Part shown: positions 1-12,339 of the stretch, piece after piece
How positions within the stretch are numbered: position 1 is the stretch's first letter
Layout: the number at the start of each line of letters is the position of its first letter
Assembly: GCF_033115175.1 (NCBI RefSeq)
Contig: NC_084831.1
Span: forward strand, 78,439,502 to 78,503,501
Direction: 5' to 3'
Length of the DNA stretch: 64,000 bases
From: Lepus europaeus
Lineage: Eukaryota > Chordata > Mammalia > Lagomorpha > Leporidae
Notes under the pieces: generated by a model
The model's database searches: none
The model's input: the letters and a program-made list of their open reading frames with translations, nothing else
What the model was told of the DNA's origin: nothing
Translations under genes and position numbers: made by a program

Positions 1-103
1 AAGGAGTAATGGCTTGTAAAATGATCAGAAATAAGGAAAATGTTATGTTAAAATATATTTACATTTCAAACATAATTTCTCTAATTAAAAAATGGGGGGG
101 GGG

Positions 104-440
104 GCAGCATTGTGATGCAGTGGGCTAAGCCTCGGCCTGTGAAACCAACATCCAAGATCCCAGCACTGCTTTGAGTCCCAGCTGCTCTGCTTCTGATCCA
201 GCTCCCTGATAATGTACCTGGGAAAGCAGCAGAAGATGGCCCAAGTGCTTAGGCCCCTCCCTGTCACCCATGTGGGAGGTCCAGATGGAATTCTGGGATC
301 CTGCCTTCAGCCTGGCCTAGTCCCAGTTGTTGCAACCATTTGTAGAGTGAACCAATGGATGGAAAGTCTCTCTCTGTCTCTCATCCTCTTTGTCACTCTG
401 CCTTTCAAATAAATACATAAATAAACAAACCAACCTTTAA
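104..440 (+). mobile_element. C-SINE, full length
   Basis: Head GGGGCAGCATTGTGATGCAG, central GGAAAGCAGCAGAAGATGGC block, CT-rich 3' part and an AAATAAATACATAAATAAAC tail. Confidence 0.85.
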
Positions 441-451
441 AAAAATCTGTA

Positions 452-735
452 GCAGGGCATGTATTTGGCATAGCAATTAAGATGCCACTTGAGACACCAG
501 CATGCTGTGTCAGAGTGCCTGGGTTCAAGTCCCAGCTCTGCTTCTAATTCCATTCCTGCTAACGGGCACCCTCAGAAGCAGCAGGTGATGGCTCAAGGAC
601 TTGGATCCCTGCTACTCACATGGGAGATCCATGTTGAATTCCAGGCTCCTGGCTTTCCCAGGCACAGCCATTGAGGGTATTTGGGTAGTGAATCTGCAGA
701 TGGGAGCTCTCTATCTCTCAAATAAGCAAAAATGT
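452..735 (+). mobile_element. C-SINE, old copy
   Basis: Diverged C-SINE with GCAGGTGATGGCTCAAG core and a short CTATCTCTCAAATAAG end, immediately after the previous copy. Confidence 0.7.
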
Positions 736-912
736 AAACAAAATGCCAAAGCTTGGGCTGCAATCCCTAGTCCATTCAGTGTCCTCCACCTGGGCTGCAC
801 ATGGCCTGCAGCTCTAGACGTGGATTTAATTGGTAGGAGGCATGAACAGGGCAGCTGTGTTTGATAAGCTTCCCGGGTGATTCTAATGTGCAGCCACGTG
901 TGGGAACCACTG
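730..912 (+). mobile_element. MER5A-like hAT-Charlie relic
   Basis: The end, GGGTGATTCTAATGTGCAGC followed by GGGAACCACTG, matches the MER5A terminus as I remember it. Confidence 0.55.
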
Positions 913-979
913 ACCATAAAATCACGCATGTGTTTCTCCCTTTCTTCAGCTCTCACACCCAACTTACCAAGTCTTCCTT

Positions 980-1560
980 CAAAATATATTATGGGTGGCC
1001 CTGGGCTGTGTCCACTGCAGCTTCCCTGGCCCAGGCACTGTCCTCTCTCACCTAACACCTGCAACAGCCTCCCCAGTCTCCACGGAGCAGTCCAGGGGCC
1101 ATTTTAAATGCATTAACCAGCTATCACTTCCCCGCTTAAAACACAGTAGGGGCTGCCCCTGCTCTCAGGGTGAAATCCAGTCCTCCTACCATGTCTGACC
1201 ACTGTCCAGGGACTCCTGCCCACTCCTCCCACAAGCCCACTTCCCCCTCCTCACTACACCACGCCAGCAGCCCTGGCCCTGCAAGCCCTCCTTGCAGCCA
1301 TTCATACTTGCAGCTTCAACTGCCCTGCCACTGCTTACAGCCAAATGTCGCCTTGTTGGAGGACTCCTTAGCCACCCCATCAAATGTGCCTTCTGCCTCC
1401 CCCGCCTCTCTTACCATTATCTCTTTCATCATGAGATGCAGTCTCTATTGGTCTCCCCTACTGGAGGGCTTCATGAAGGCCCAGGCCTGCTTATCAGTGT
1501 GTACCCCAGCTTCTTGGAGAAAAGAAACAAGTCAGTGAATAAGACAACAGCCCTGACACC
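980..1560 (+). mobile_element. L2 relic
   Basis: Pyrimidine-rich L2 3' region: CACTTCCCCGCTTAAAACAC, TGAAATCCAGTCCTCCTACC and related phrases typical of L2 sense strand. Confidence 0.55.
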
Positions 1561-1805
1561 TTTCCTCGGTCAGTACCCTTAATGATAAAATAATAACAAT
1601 AATAGTAATCGTACAATAACAACAATAATGGAAAGTCTAAAATACTGATGTGAGCAACTGAATTAAAAGCTTGTTTAAAAGCTTTGCTTGGCTAAGGTAC
1701 CTTAGAGGGATTTAGGTAATAGAGCTGCCTGGTTTGCTGACGAAAGTCCTATGTTATTTTATTCACTATTCTGATATTTTTTCCAATAATTAATCATTCA
1801 ATGGA

Positions 1806-2137
1806 TCTTTTTTTAAAATATTTATTTTATTTATTTGTAAGACAGAGTTACAGAGAGGCAGAGACAGAGAGAGAGGTCTTCCATCCGCTGTTTCATTCCC
1901 CAGATGGCCGCAATGACCAGAGCTGTGCCGATCCAAAGCCAGGAGCCAGGAGCTTCCTGCAGGTCTCCCAAGCGGGCACTGGGGCCCAAGGACCTGGGCC
2001 ATCCTCCATTACCATCCCAGGCCACAGCAGAGAGCCAGATCAGAGGAGGTGCAGCCGGGACCAGAACCGGCACCCATATGGGAGGCCAGCGCCCCAGGCC
2101 AGGGCTTTAACCTGCTGTGCCACAGCGCTGGCCCCTC
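1806..2137 (-). mobile_element. C-SINE
   Basis: Reverse C-SINE: TTTATTTTATTTATTTGTAA tail, purine-rich AGAG block, ending CACAGCGCTGGCCCC. Confidence 0.88.
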
Positions 2138-2229
2138 AATGGATCATTTTTATGATAATTTGCTTTCTCTTTGAGAGAAAGAATTCTCCTTCAAATGCAA
2201 CATAAAAATAAAGCTTAGACACATTTAAA

Positions 2230-2690
2230 AAATAAAATTGATAAAGAATACATAGAATTTTTAAAATAATTTAGCATGCCTTTCTAAGTATGACAAAATT
2301 CAGAAGTCACGAAAATGATTGACAGATTTTAATACAAAAATTTAAGACTTCAAAAAGTTAAAAGACAAACTGGGAGAAAAAAATCTGCAATATATTTCAA
2401 CAGGCAAAAGTTTACTATCTTACCCATAGAGAACTCTAAACTATTAACCAAAAAAGGCAACCCAATACAAAATAACAGGCAAAGGATCTGAATAAGACAA
2501 AAAAAATTAATAACAACAAAAATTCACCAATAATCAGATCAGTGGAAATCTATCTTAATTTTTATTATCAAGAATGGAGAGAAGGACTCTAGTGAAACAA
2601 ATGACAACTTTAAAGGGCACGTGGCAGAACCTGTAAGTGTACCTATGATCAAAACATCAAACTTCTGCTGGCTTATACTATAATTTCATA
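2230..2690 (+). mobile_element. Decayed L1 ORF2 3' fragment
   Basis: Resembles the sense L1 segment around the end of ORF2 (AAACTGGGAGAAAAAAATCT followed by decayed copies of the usual text). Heavily mutated; no open frame. Confidence 0.45.
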
Positions 2691-2781
2691 TTAACCGGTC
2701 AGAAAGGTAGCAATGAAGATGTGCATTGCAACCCTATTTGTAACTCTGTGTTACTTGAAAATGTCTGCGACATACTGTTAA

Positions 2782-3082
2782 CTTTTTTTAAGTGGCAGAG
2801 AGAAAGTGACGGAGAAACAGGCCTCCCGTCTTCTGTTGCACTCCCCAAATGTGTTCTAAGCCAGGCCTGAGTCAGGCCAAAGCCTGAAGCCAGGAACTCA
2901 ATCTAGGTTTTATACATAAGTGGCAGGGGCCCAACTACTTGGGCCACCACCTGATGCCTCCCAGGGTCTGCATTAGCAGGAAGCTAGAAGAGGGAGCACA
3001 GCTGGGACTCACCTGCAGGCGCTCCTGTATGGAATACAGGTGTCTTAACCAGCATCTTAACCACTGAGCCAAATGCCCATTC
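2782..3082 (-). mobile_element. C-SINE, old copy
   Basis: Diverged reverse C-SINE ending AACCACTGAGCCAAATGCCC. Confidence 0.7.
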
Positions 3083-4534
3083 CATGTAAAAAAAATTTTT
3101 TTAAGTTACAAAACAGAGTGAAATCCTATTTTTCAAAATCTTGCAGCATTTATATCTAAACATAGACATTTTTAAAAGTCTAGAACTACATAAACCAGAA
3201 AAAAACAAAAACATATATATTTTGACAATCTCTGATATGAATTGTCTTCAAGTTTTTCATTTTTTCTTCATTTTTGATGATCATATGCATACATCTTGAT
3301 TTATCATTATGAGCTAAAATAAACTATTTCAAAAAAGAATGTGGCAATTAGATATTCGCCTGCCCTTGGTTTGTGGGGTAGGGAGGTAGAAAGTGAGAGG
3401 AGACATACAGAGAACTAAAACTCCATGTCTACAACAGTGGCCAGGTTGGCCCCAGCAGGAGTGTCCCGGGCAGTACAGCAAACAGAAGACTCCAGATCTA
3501 TCCTAATAACCCCACTGTCATTGCTCACTCCAATTCCTCCGCAGAACTCATTTCCTCGTGATTTGCTAGTTTCATAAGAAAGAAAGAAATGTGCAGTTGG
3601 CTGAGCCCCAATTTAAAAGGCAAAAGAAGAAACTTGGGTTACTTCTCAGCACTGTTTTTGGACTACAATTGGCCTGGTCCAGTCCTAAGTACCCTGAAGG
3701 AAGGCCAAAGGGGCTTTTCACTTTCCATTAGAGCCACCCACAAAAGATGAGCAAGCTAAATGTTCAGGAATTTCCCTAAAGACAGCCGTGCTACCAAGTT
3801 CCTAAAAAATCATCTCCCATCACCACTTTGCTGCCTCAGACCCCCCCAGGAAAGCAGAACTGGGACTGCCCTTTTTCAAAGCACTTGTCCTGAGCACGCC
3901 ATACTCATTCCGAAAACATCAAGAAAAATCAGCTCTCTGGGGCAGTGACAAATGAAAGGGGAACTGCTCTCAGCAAGTCAGGAGATGATGACTCCCTAAC
4001 GACATTATAGAGAAATCATCATGTTTTTCCTCAAAGCTCATCTTCATTTCAGATAAGCACAGCTTAGGGTCACATTACTCAATCCCTCTAGTTGGTATAA
4101 GTGGTATGATTGAATTAAGTCTACCATCTAAATTCTGGTTCTTCTTGAACTGCCCATAGGGCAACTTTCCAGAATCTTTGGCCTCATGAGTTATCAATTA
4201 TTGCAAGTCAGTTGTTTTTGGATGAAAGTCTTTAGATGTATTCAAGGGAAGATAATAAAACACATGCATCAAAGGAAAAGAGGAAGCAGCTCACCTGGCT
4301 GAGGGAGAGGAATGTGCACAGTGTGGCCCTGAAGCAGTCCCCTCCCACCATGGGAAAGGGGGCTAAGGCACAGCTCAGAACAAAGTAGAAAGCTCAGCTG
4401 GAGGAAAGCTGAGAAAAGTAGGGAGAAAAAAACCCAAATGCCTACCAAAACAAACCAACCCACCCAAAACACGCCTTTCAACATTTGGTACTGAACAAAA
4501 TATTGTAGGTTTTTTTTTTTTTTAAAAAGAAATC

Positions 4535-5180
4535 TCAATTGTATTGGAATGAAATTGACATTTTGAAATTTGATGATTGTTTACAGTCCTTGTCTCTACT
4601 GCAGTGTTTTTTTCTTCATACTATTTATAAACTCTTTACTTAGTGTAGGGTTAACCTTACGAGTATAAAAGTAAACTGGGGACTGGCGCTGTGGCACAGT
4701 AGGTTAATCCTCTGCCTGTGCACTGGCATCCCATAAGGGCACCAGTTCGAGTCCTGGCTGCTCCTCTTCCAATCCAGCTCTCTGCTGTGGCCTGGGAAAG
4801 CAGTAGAAGATGGCCCAAGTCCTTGGGCCCCTGCACCTGCGTGGGAGACCTAGAGGAAGATCCTGGCTTCTGCCTTCGGATCTGCTCAACTCTGGCCATT
4901 GCAGCCATTTGGGGAGTGAACCAGCCGATGGAAGGCCTTTCTCTCTGTCTCTCCCTCTCATTGTCTGTAACTATACCTCTCAAATAAATAAATAAATAAA
5001 TAATTTTTAAAAAAAATAAACTGAAAAGAGATCTTTGTAAAACTTGAGTGGGAATAGAAGAGGGAGGAGGAAGAAGGGTGGGGGCATGGACAGGAGGAAG
5101 GGGAGAGGAGGAAGTATCACTACATTCCTGAATCTGTATATATGAAACTTATAAACTTTAAAATTTAAGAAAAAAAGAAA
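4535..5180 (+). mobile_element. Lagomorph L1 3' UTR, interrupted by a C-SINE
   Basis: Two blocks, 4535-4676 and 5017-5180, match in reverse the L1 3' end at 59.93-60.37 kb (shared TTTGATGATTGTTT, TTACTTAGTGTAGGGTTAAC, ATGAAACTTATA-type text). The purine-rich middle (GAGGGAGGAGGAAGAAGG) is typical of L1 3' UTRs. Confidence 0.75.
4677..5016 (+). mobile_element. C-SINE inserted in L1 3' UTR
   Basis: Full-length forward copy with (AAAT)n tail, splitting the L1 3' end on both sides; younger than that L1. Confidence 0.88.
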
Positions 5181-6721
5181 TCTGGAAATGGACTTCCTTT
5201 CTTCTAAGAAGCCCTTGGCATGTGACACAAGAGCTCACTGCAGAGCGATGTCATTCTTCAGAACCGACAGAGCTCCAGACCCCCGCTAAAGAGCGCAGCC
5301 TGGATTCAGGGCAGGGTGCCTTGAACCTGCACAGCCTGAAGAGTTTTGTTTGACCACTATTTTTACTTTGAAAACGGTAACCACAAGAAGCCACCTGGTC
5401 TTTCCACTGCGTTTTAACAGTTGTCCTATTCTGGGTTCCACTTCACTGACAGAGAAGAGATAGCCAGAGGATGGCTTGTGAATATGATCATCCCTAACTT
5501 TCGGTTCTGTAATCTCTGTTCAAAATGTGTTTCCCAACCCTTTTCATTGCTTCAGGGGGATATTTTGTATCTATTATTTTCTTTTTTAGAAACAACACTT
5601 CCCCTTTGGAAGAAGAGACTGTGGCCACCGCCAACACTTCATCAGGGCTTATCAGTCTTCTGATCCAGAAGGTTGAAGAAAGCTGTCATGCTCACCATGG
5701 CCTCCGAATGGGAATGATCAGGGGAAGCCTGGGAAATGTGTCTGTTCTCCAAGAGCTCGAAACACAGCACCTGTTGATGGCTGGCTTATTAAAGGCTGGA
5801 AGATTCCCAGCAACAGGAGTTCAACTTTGAGATGGGAAGAGGAAGATGAGCTCAAATCTCAAGAGACCTCTGACTCACCGAGAAGAAGCTGCTAAATTTC
5901 TCAAAACTTGTGCTGTTTGCTGAGCACTTCGCAGAGGAGCTAAGCAGTTTCCTGAAAGTGTGAAGTCCACATCCCACTTCTGGGGACAGCTCCTTGCGGT
6001 TGGTCCCTTCTGCACACAGAATCAGAATCTGCATCTTCATAGCCATAGACAAGCTCTCCCACCTCTCTTACTAACGCTTTCTTTCATTTTCAATGTACAC
6101 GGGCACACTCTTCTGTCTCCACCAGTGCTGAACAACCACACATTTATCTATTTCTGACAGGAAACCCTTCAAAGGCTGTTTATTTGCACACAGAAGTGTG
6201 TGTCCTTCATTGTAATCATGGGAGCTGCTTCAGAAGATACTTGATATGATTAAAGAAAAAAAAAATTGAGCCCTAAAGGAAATGTGTTAAGAAAAATACT
6301 AGAGTCAAATAAAAATGGAGGTTATACACCACACCCACCATAAGCGCAAATCCACTTACCAGCCCAGCCAGCACCGGGTAATTAAACTCAGAGTGTATTT
6401 GCATCTAGGGCTAAGGCGGAGGGAAGGAACGTCTAACTGCTCACCACCCAGCCCATTACAGGTGGGCACCTCAGTGTGAACAGAGTTGTTAAGTTACAGG
6501 ACATCAATCGCTTCTGTGTGACAGCGACAGTTATCCAGATGTCCAAAAAGTTGTACCAAAGCTATGTTTTCAAAACTGGCCTTTCAAAAGTCTACCAAAA
6601 AAAAATTACAAGAAGTCTTCAAAAGATCATGGAAATGAGCATTATGGAAAAATTATGCATAGATTTCAATTTTTACAGCAAAGTCAACTTATCTTTTCAT
6701 TCCATTTCCCATGAGCTTTTT

Positions 6722-6783
6722 GATATCTATATCTATATATATCTATATCTATATCTATATATCTATATCTATATCTATATTTA
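6722..6783. repeat. (ATATCT)n microsatellite
   Basis: About 60 bp of alternating ATATCT and ATAT units in MCOLN2 intron 1. Confidence 0.9.
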
Positions 6784-7459
6784 CATTACTCTTGCTGGGA
6801 AATAATAAGCAAATTCTCCTCTTGAATTCTGGCTTCCATTGCTAAAATTAAGTCTGTTTATAACACGGGGAGCAACACGCAGGAAAGTCTCAACACTATT
6901 TTAAGAAAGTCTAACCACCCTCCACTGTAGTTGCATTGAGAACTGGGAAAGGGGAAGCCAAGGCGGGTTGGTTCACAGCACCTGGTTCGCAGAGCTTGGG
7001 TGGATGGAGCTTGGACCAAGGAGGCCTGGCCCCTTGGCAGCGCTCCGGGCTGAACTGTGCGCCTTTTCATGAAGGCACAGGAACTGGAGCTAACCACACT
7101 CCCACCTGAGAAAAAGGCCTGTGTGTTTCGGAAAGCCAAGCCCTGCCTTATGTAACTACGTGGAAGCAGTTCATAGAAGCGAGCCCGAAGCAGCAAGAAA
7201 GCGCTGGTCTAGGACAGCAAAGCGACGTTAAGAGGACTTCTCCGAGTCCAATACCCTGAAAGCGGCAGCTCCAACCGCTCGCCTGACCGTGAACCTGGAA
7301 ACACCTGATCCTGTCTCTAGGTTCCTTGCCCAGGAAAAAAGGATCAGACTGTCTATCGCCTTCTAAAACTTTTCACCGCTCAGGGGATTGGGAACAGGAA
7401 AACCCATTCTCTTCACACCCATTCCAGCCTCGCTGGGAAATGTCCCCTTCCAAGCCGGG

Positions 7460-8640
7460 CCTCCCTTCTCTTACCTTTCCTGACAGCCGCCCGGTGCGCG
7501 CTGATCCCGGCGCAGAGAGGCAAGAGGCCGAGCACTCGGTGCGCACCCGGAGGGACGCGGAGCGTGGCCAGGCGTCCCCGTCCCGCCCCAAGTCACCACC
7601 TCCGCCCCGCCGCTTCCCGCCGCCCGCCGCTGGCTGAGCCAGGAGCTCTTGACTTGCTGCACCAGGGGACCTTTTCCACGTGTCAGCGAGCCGGCCTCTC
7701 CGCGCTCCCAGAGGCGGGGGCAGCGAGGCTGAGCCAGGACTGGACGGTAGGGGATGGAGCCAAGGTGCCGGCGCGCGAACACGCGTGGAAGGAAAGCGGC
7801 CGGGGAAGGGCTGGTGGGATGGAGAGGTTGACGTAACCCCGGCGCTCCCCTGGGGTGGCTGACCTGTGGCGAGGGCCCTGGGACAGGCCCAAGGCTCGGT
7901 TCCACGCGGGTAGGTCCATCGTCTCCACACCTCCAGGCATAGCTTAGCCCACGAGTCGCAGGAGGAGCACACCGAGCTCGGGACGGCAGCACCTGCCTCC
8001 GCCCCGGGATCGGGTGCTGCCGCGCTCGCGTCCGGGTGCCCTGCCCTTTGGCCCGCCCACTCCAGATCCGGGGCGTCTGCCAGGAGGTAGCGCAGGCGAG
8101 AAGCGTTTTATTAAGGGAACGGCGCTGCCGGAGCACCCTGAAGCCCGCCCCGCGGCGGCGGCGCCCGGCACGCCCAGCCCTCGGCGGGGGCCTCCTGCGC
8201 TCCCACGCTGCTTTCTCCGTACTTGCTCCGCACTTTCGGTGCGTTCCTCCTGCAGCCGCCCGTCTGCCGATTTGTTGCAAATCCGTAGGAATGCGTTCGG
8301 GAAACACTCGCTGCCTCCCCAGCCGAGGGTGGGTACCGTGTTCTCCCACGTGCCAAGCACGCGGCCCTCTCCCCCGGGGACTTCACGCTGAACTGGCACG
8401 TTTGTCCGTCCCCCGCGTATCTGCGTGAAGTACATGGTCGCACGCAGACACCGGGCGTGATCCAGGATGTAGAAAGCGCGCCCGGCGCCCAAGGAATGGA
8501 AAACTGGATCGTGCTTGGCTCACGTCGGCAAGCTGCAGCGGGCGCCTTGCGCGGGCAGTGCCGGCCCGCGTGGCCTGGGGGCGCGCGCGGAGCGAGGGCA
8601 CAAACCTGCCCCACGCGGGGCGGCCTCAGTGTGGACAGGG
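7460..8640 (-). promoter_or_regulatory. MCOLN2: CpG island, MCOLN2 promoter
   Basis: This 1.2-kb segment is strongly GC-rich with frequent CG dinucleotides, unlike the AT-rich flanks, and contains MCOLN2 exon 1. It is free of SINEs and LINEs. The minus-strand start site should lie between 7940 and about 8.5 kb; no TATA box is evident, as usual for CpG-island promoters. Long open frames on both strands here reflect scarcity of stop codons in GC-rich DNA. Confidence 0.8.
7864..7940 (-). CDS. MCOLN2: MCOLN2 (TRPML2) coding exon 1, partial gene
   Basis: Mucolipin-2 is a six-transmembrane TRPML cation channel of recycling endosomes and lysosomes, gated by PI(3,5)P2. Only the first coding exon is here: ATG at 7940-7938 (purine at -3), 25 codons plus two bases, then a donor CACAG|GTCAGC at 7863. 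The peptide begins MPGGVETMDLPAWNR and closely resembles the mouse Mcoln2 N-terminus as I remember it (same length, identical LPAWNR core, same 25-codon break). The rest of the protein, including all membrane segments and the pore, lies beyond the left edge. Position just downstream of the paralogue MCOLN3, on the same strand and inside a CpG island, supports the call. The longer reading through the donor is intron. Confidence 0.85.
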
Positions 8641-9465
8641 ATATGCCACTCCTGTGCACATGAGGCAGACAACTGTGGGAAACCAGACAAGACCATCCAT
8701 CGGCCGCTGCTCGTGAATCCCAGATTGGAACATTGTGGGCTCACGGTCCAAGCGCCAAGTTCATCTGAAGGTGCTGGTGACAGCGGTGACGCAGGGAAAG
8801 CCTAGTTCAGAGGACTCTTTCCCCCACTGCTCACCTGGGCGCAGGTCAGCAAAGTCCCATGTCCAGGCTACCTGGGCCAGCAAGTGTGTAGAGTCTGTAT
8901 GGCTTTAGTTGAGGCGAAGGATACTCCTCCAGGTAATCACTCAACACTGGTCCATGACTCCAGGTAGGAGCAGCTGGACACAGTGGTGTATAGGAACTCG
9001 TCATAACTGACCTGCTTTTGAAAATCACTGCCAAGGAGCTCTGGTGGGGGGAGGGGGGTCTCTAATGCTCCTTTCATCGAAGGTGCGCGCTGGGTACAGA
9101 GAGCTTGGAAGAGTCTCCGTGCAGTCATGGCTCCCTGAAGGTGGGTAGAATAGCCATGTGGTCTGACCTCTATGGCAGAAGGGGGAGGAAGAGTTAAGGC
9201 GCTGCTCTTCTGGTGAGGATGTGGGCCCCAGCAAAGGAGGCAGACTAGATTGACAGGAGAGTGCTAGAAGTATTTTGCAAGAAATTATACATAAGATACC
9301 ACCTTTCATGCTAAAGCCTTTAGAAAGTAAACAACAACAAAACCCTACCTGGAAGGGGAAAACCTACTAGTTACAAAATACCAAGACTTCAGTCAGTACA
9401 ACAGCCCCTTTAGAAGGCAAATGCAAACTAGGACACAGAGGGGTTTTTTGTTTTTGGTTTTGGTT

Positions 9466-9482
9466 TGTGTGTGTGTGCATGT
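9466..9482. repeat. (TG)n tract
   Basis: Short GT-rich run at the left boundary of the L1 fragment. Confidence 0.7.
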
Positions 9483-9486
9483 GTAA

Positions 9487-11060
9487 ATGTCTCATGATGA
9501 AAACTCTAAGCAAACTAGGTGTAGAAGGAACATTCCTCAATACAATCAAAGCAATTTATGAAAAACCCACGGCCTGTATCCTATTGAATGGGGAAAAGTT
9601 AGAAGCATTTCCACTGAGATCTGGTACCAGACAGGGATGCCCACTCTCACCACTGCTATTCAATATAGTTCTGGAAGTTTTAGCCAGAGCCATTAGGCAA
9701 GAAAAAGAAATTAGAGGGATACGTATTGGGAAGGAAGAAGTCAAACTGTCCCTCTTTGCAGATGAAATAATTCTTTATTTAGGGGATCCAAGGAACTCTA
9801 CTAAGAGACTATTGGAACTCATAGAAGAGTTTGGCAAAGTAGCAGGATATAAAATCAGTGCACAAAAATCAACAGCCTTTGTATACACAGGCAATGCCAT
9901 GGCTGAGAAAGAACTTCTAAGATCAATCCCACTCACAATAGTTACAAAAACAATCAAATACCTTGGAATAAACTTAACCAAGGATGTCAAAGATCTCTAC
10001 GATAAGAATTACAAAATCTTTTTTTTTTTTTTTTTTTTGGACAGGCAGAGTGGACAGTGAAAGAGAGAGACAGAGAGAAAGGTCTTTTTGCCATTGGTTC
10101 ACCCTCCAATGGCCGCCACGGCCGGCGCGCTGTGGCCGGTGCACCGCGCTGATCCAAAAGCAGGAGCCAGGTGCTTCTCCTGGTCTCCCATGGGGTGCAG
10201 GGCCCAAGGACTTGGGCCATCCTCCACTGCACTCCCGGGCCATAGCAGAGGGCTGGCCTGGAAGAGGGGCAACCGGGACAGAATCCGGCGCCCCGACCGG
10301 GACTAGAACCCAGTGTGCCAGCGCCGCAGGCAGAGGATTAGTCTATTGAGCCGTGGCACCGGCTTGAGAATTACAAAATATTAAAGAAAGAAATAGAAGA
10401 GGATACCAAAAAAATGGAAAAATCTCCCATGCATATGGATTGGAAGAATCAATATCATCAAAATGTCTATTCTCCCAAAAGCCATTGATACATTCAATGC
10501 AATACCAATCAAAATACCAAAGACATTCTTCTCAAATCTGGAAAAAATGATGCTGAAATTCATATGGAGGCACAGAAGACCTCGAATAGCTAAAGCAATC
10601 TTGTACAACAGAAACAAAACTGGAGATATCACAATACCAGGTTTCAGGACACACTACAGGGCAGTTATAATCAAAACAGCATGGTACTGGTACAGAAACA
10701 GATGGATAGACCAATGGAACAGAACAGAAACACCAGAAATCAATCCAAGCATTTACAGCCAACTTATATTTGATCAAGGATCTGAAACCAATACCTAGAG
10801 CAAGGACAATCTATTTTACAAATGGTGCTGGGAAAACTGGATTTCCACGTGCAGAAGCATGAAGCAAGACCCTTACCTTACACCTTACACAAAAATTCAC
10901 TCAAGATGGATTAAAGAACGAAATCTACAACGCAACACCATCAAATTATTAGAGAACATCAGAGAAACCTTGCAAGATATAGGCACAGGCAAAGACTTTT
11001 TGGAAAAGACCCTAGAGGCACAGGCAGTCAAAACCAAAATTAACAATTGGGATATCCTTT
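9487..11060 (+). pseudogene. L1 ORF2 fragment (reverse transcriptase to C-terminal part), dead
   Basis: The retrotransposon reverse transcriptase is recognisable by [20 protein letters not shown] and by LFADEIIL, where the catalytic FADD is changed to FADE (codon 9764-9766). The frame is split at 10018 by a C-SINE, resumes after 10380, then frameshifts near 10440 and stops near 10797. It continues to KTKINNWD near 11060 and is cut there. Both ends are missing, so it cannot be autonomous. Confidence 0.9.
10018..10366 (-). mobile_element. C-SINE inside L1 ORF2
   Basis: Young-looking full-length reverse copy (T18 tail, CCGTGGCACCGGC head) bounded by a 13-bp target duplication AGAATTACAAAAT at 10005-10017 and 10367-10379. 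Confidence 0.95.
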
Positions 11061-11351
11061 TAACAAGCATAGGATCTAAACTGATGCTTCCTGTCTAATT
11101 TCTGATATTAATGATTTCTGTCTTCTTTTTTCCTGGTTAGCCTGCCTAGCAGCTTATTGATTTTATTTTCTCTATTAATCTCCTGTTTCCAATTTGCTTT
11201 TTACTATAATTTTATTTTTCTTCTGTTTATATAAGATTTACTTTTTGTTTTCCAGTTCCTAATTTGGAAGCTTGGATGCTTAATTTTAGTTCTTTCTAAA
11301 ATGACTTCAATGTTATAAATTTGCTCTGGGCATTGCTTTTACTAAATCCCA

Positions 11352-11353
<2 letters not shown>

Positions 11354-11385
<32 letters not shown>
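11354..11385. repeat. (TG)n(TA)n microsatellite
   Basis: TGTGTG followed by TATATA units, merging into the tail of the next SINE. Confidence 0.85.
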
Positions 11386-11745
11386 TTATTTATTTGAACC
11401 ACAGAGTGTGTGTATGTGAGAGAGGAAGAGGGAGAGGGAGAGGGAGAGAGGGATGGGAGGGAGGGAGAGAGAGAGGGAGGAAGGGAGAGAGAGAAAGAGA
11501 AATCTTCCATCTGCTGGTTCACTCCTCAAATGCCTGCAACAGCCACAGCTGGGCCAGGCAGTAGCCAGGAGCCAGAAACTCACCCTGATTTCCCATATGG
11601 GTGGCAGGGGCCCAAGTACTTGGGATGTCTTCTGCTACTCTCCTAGGTGAATTAGCAGCAAACTGGGTAGGAAGCAGAGGAGCTGAGCTGCAAATGTTGT
11701 TGCTGCAAGTGGCGTCTTAAGCCACTGTGCCATGAGGCTGGCCCC
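11385..11745 (-). mobile_element. C-SINE with expanded GA-rich block
   Basis: Reverse copy; about 90 bp of GAGGGAGA-type repeat before CTTCCATCTGCTGG; ends CACTGTGCCATGAGGCTGGC. Confidence 0.8.
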
Positions 11746-12339
11746 ATCCCACAATATTTTATGTTAGTCCAAAATAATTTTTAATTTCTCTTGATAGTTC
11801 CTATTTGATACATATTATTTAGGTTTTAATTTTTTCATTTAAAAATATAAAAAAAACCATTTAATTCACAGGTCATATCAAAACAAGTGGCAGACTAAAT
11901 TTGGGCCTCAGACTATTATTTGCCAGCCCTGGTTTTAAAAGTTTTTCCTTTCTCCCTTCTTTCATGGTGACAGCTTTATCTTATAACAAGTTCCCAAATA
12001 TATATGCGTATGCTCATGCTTCTAAGTTCTATTTGCTATTCATTGGTCTCTTTATTCTTCTGTTAATACCATATTAACTGCATTTAGATATTCTTTTATA
12101 AAAATGATGACTTTGTAATATGGCTTAATATTGAATAGGCTGAATCTCTCATCTTTTCATTTCCATTATTTTTAGAGCCAGGCAGGAGCTAGTAGCTGGG
12201 AACACAATCCACATCTCCCATATGCATAATAGGAACCCACTACTTGAGCCATGCAATATGAGATATGGGCAACTTAGACAAATATCCATCCCTGTCCTTT
12301 TCAAACTTGACTTGACAACTCATGGATGGACCTTTGCCT

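Larger units (their letters stand above)
1..7863 (-). other. MCOLN2: MCOLN2 intron 1 (5' part), no exon seen
   Basis: Everything left of the MCOLN2 exon 1 donor is intron on the minus strand. I looked for the next MCOLN2 exon (the conserved segment before the first membrane helix) and did not find it. The stretch holds C-SINEs, an L2 and MER5A relic, decayed L1 pieces and, from about 5.2 to 7.4 kb and 3.1 to 4.5 kb, sequence in which I recognise no gene. Confidence 0.75.
11100..11860 (-). mobile_element. Older L1 ORF2 remnant, antisense
   Basis: Antisense L1 text (TTTATTTTCTCTATTAATCT, ATAAATTTGCTCTGGGCATT, TTTTTAATTTCTCTTGATAG), interrupted by a C-SINE; ATCCCAC occurs on both sides of the insertion. 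Confidence 0.6.

Noticed and set aside
7471-8349. 292-codon minus-strand frame in the MCOLN2 CpG island
   Set aside because: Same artefact; it runs through the real exon 1 region in another frame and shows no domain.
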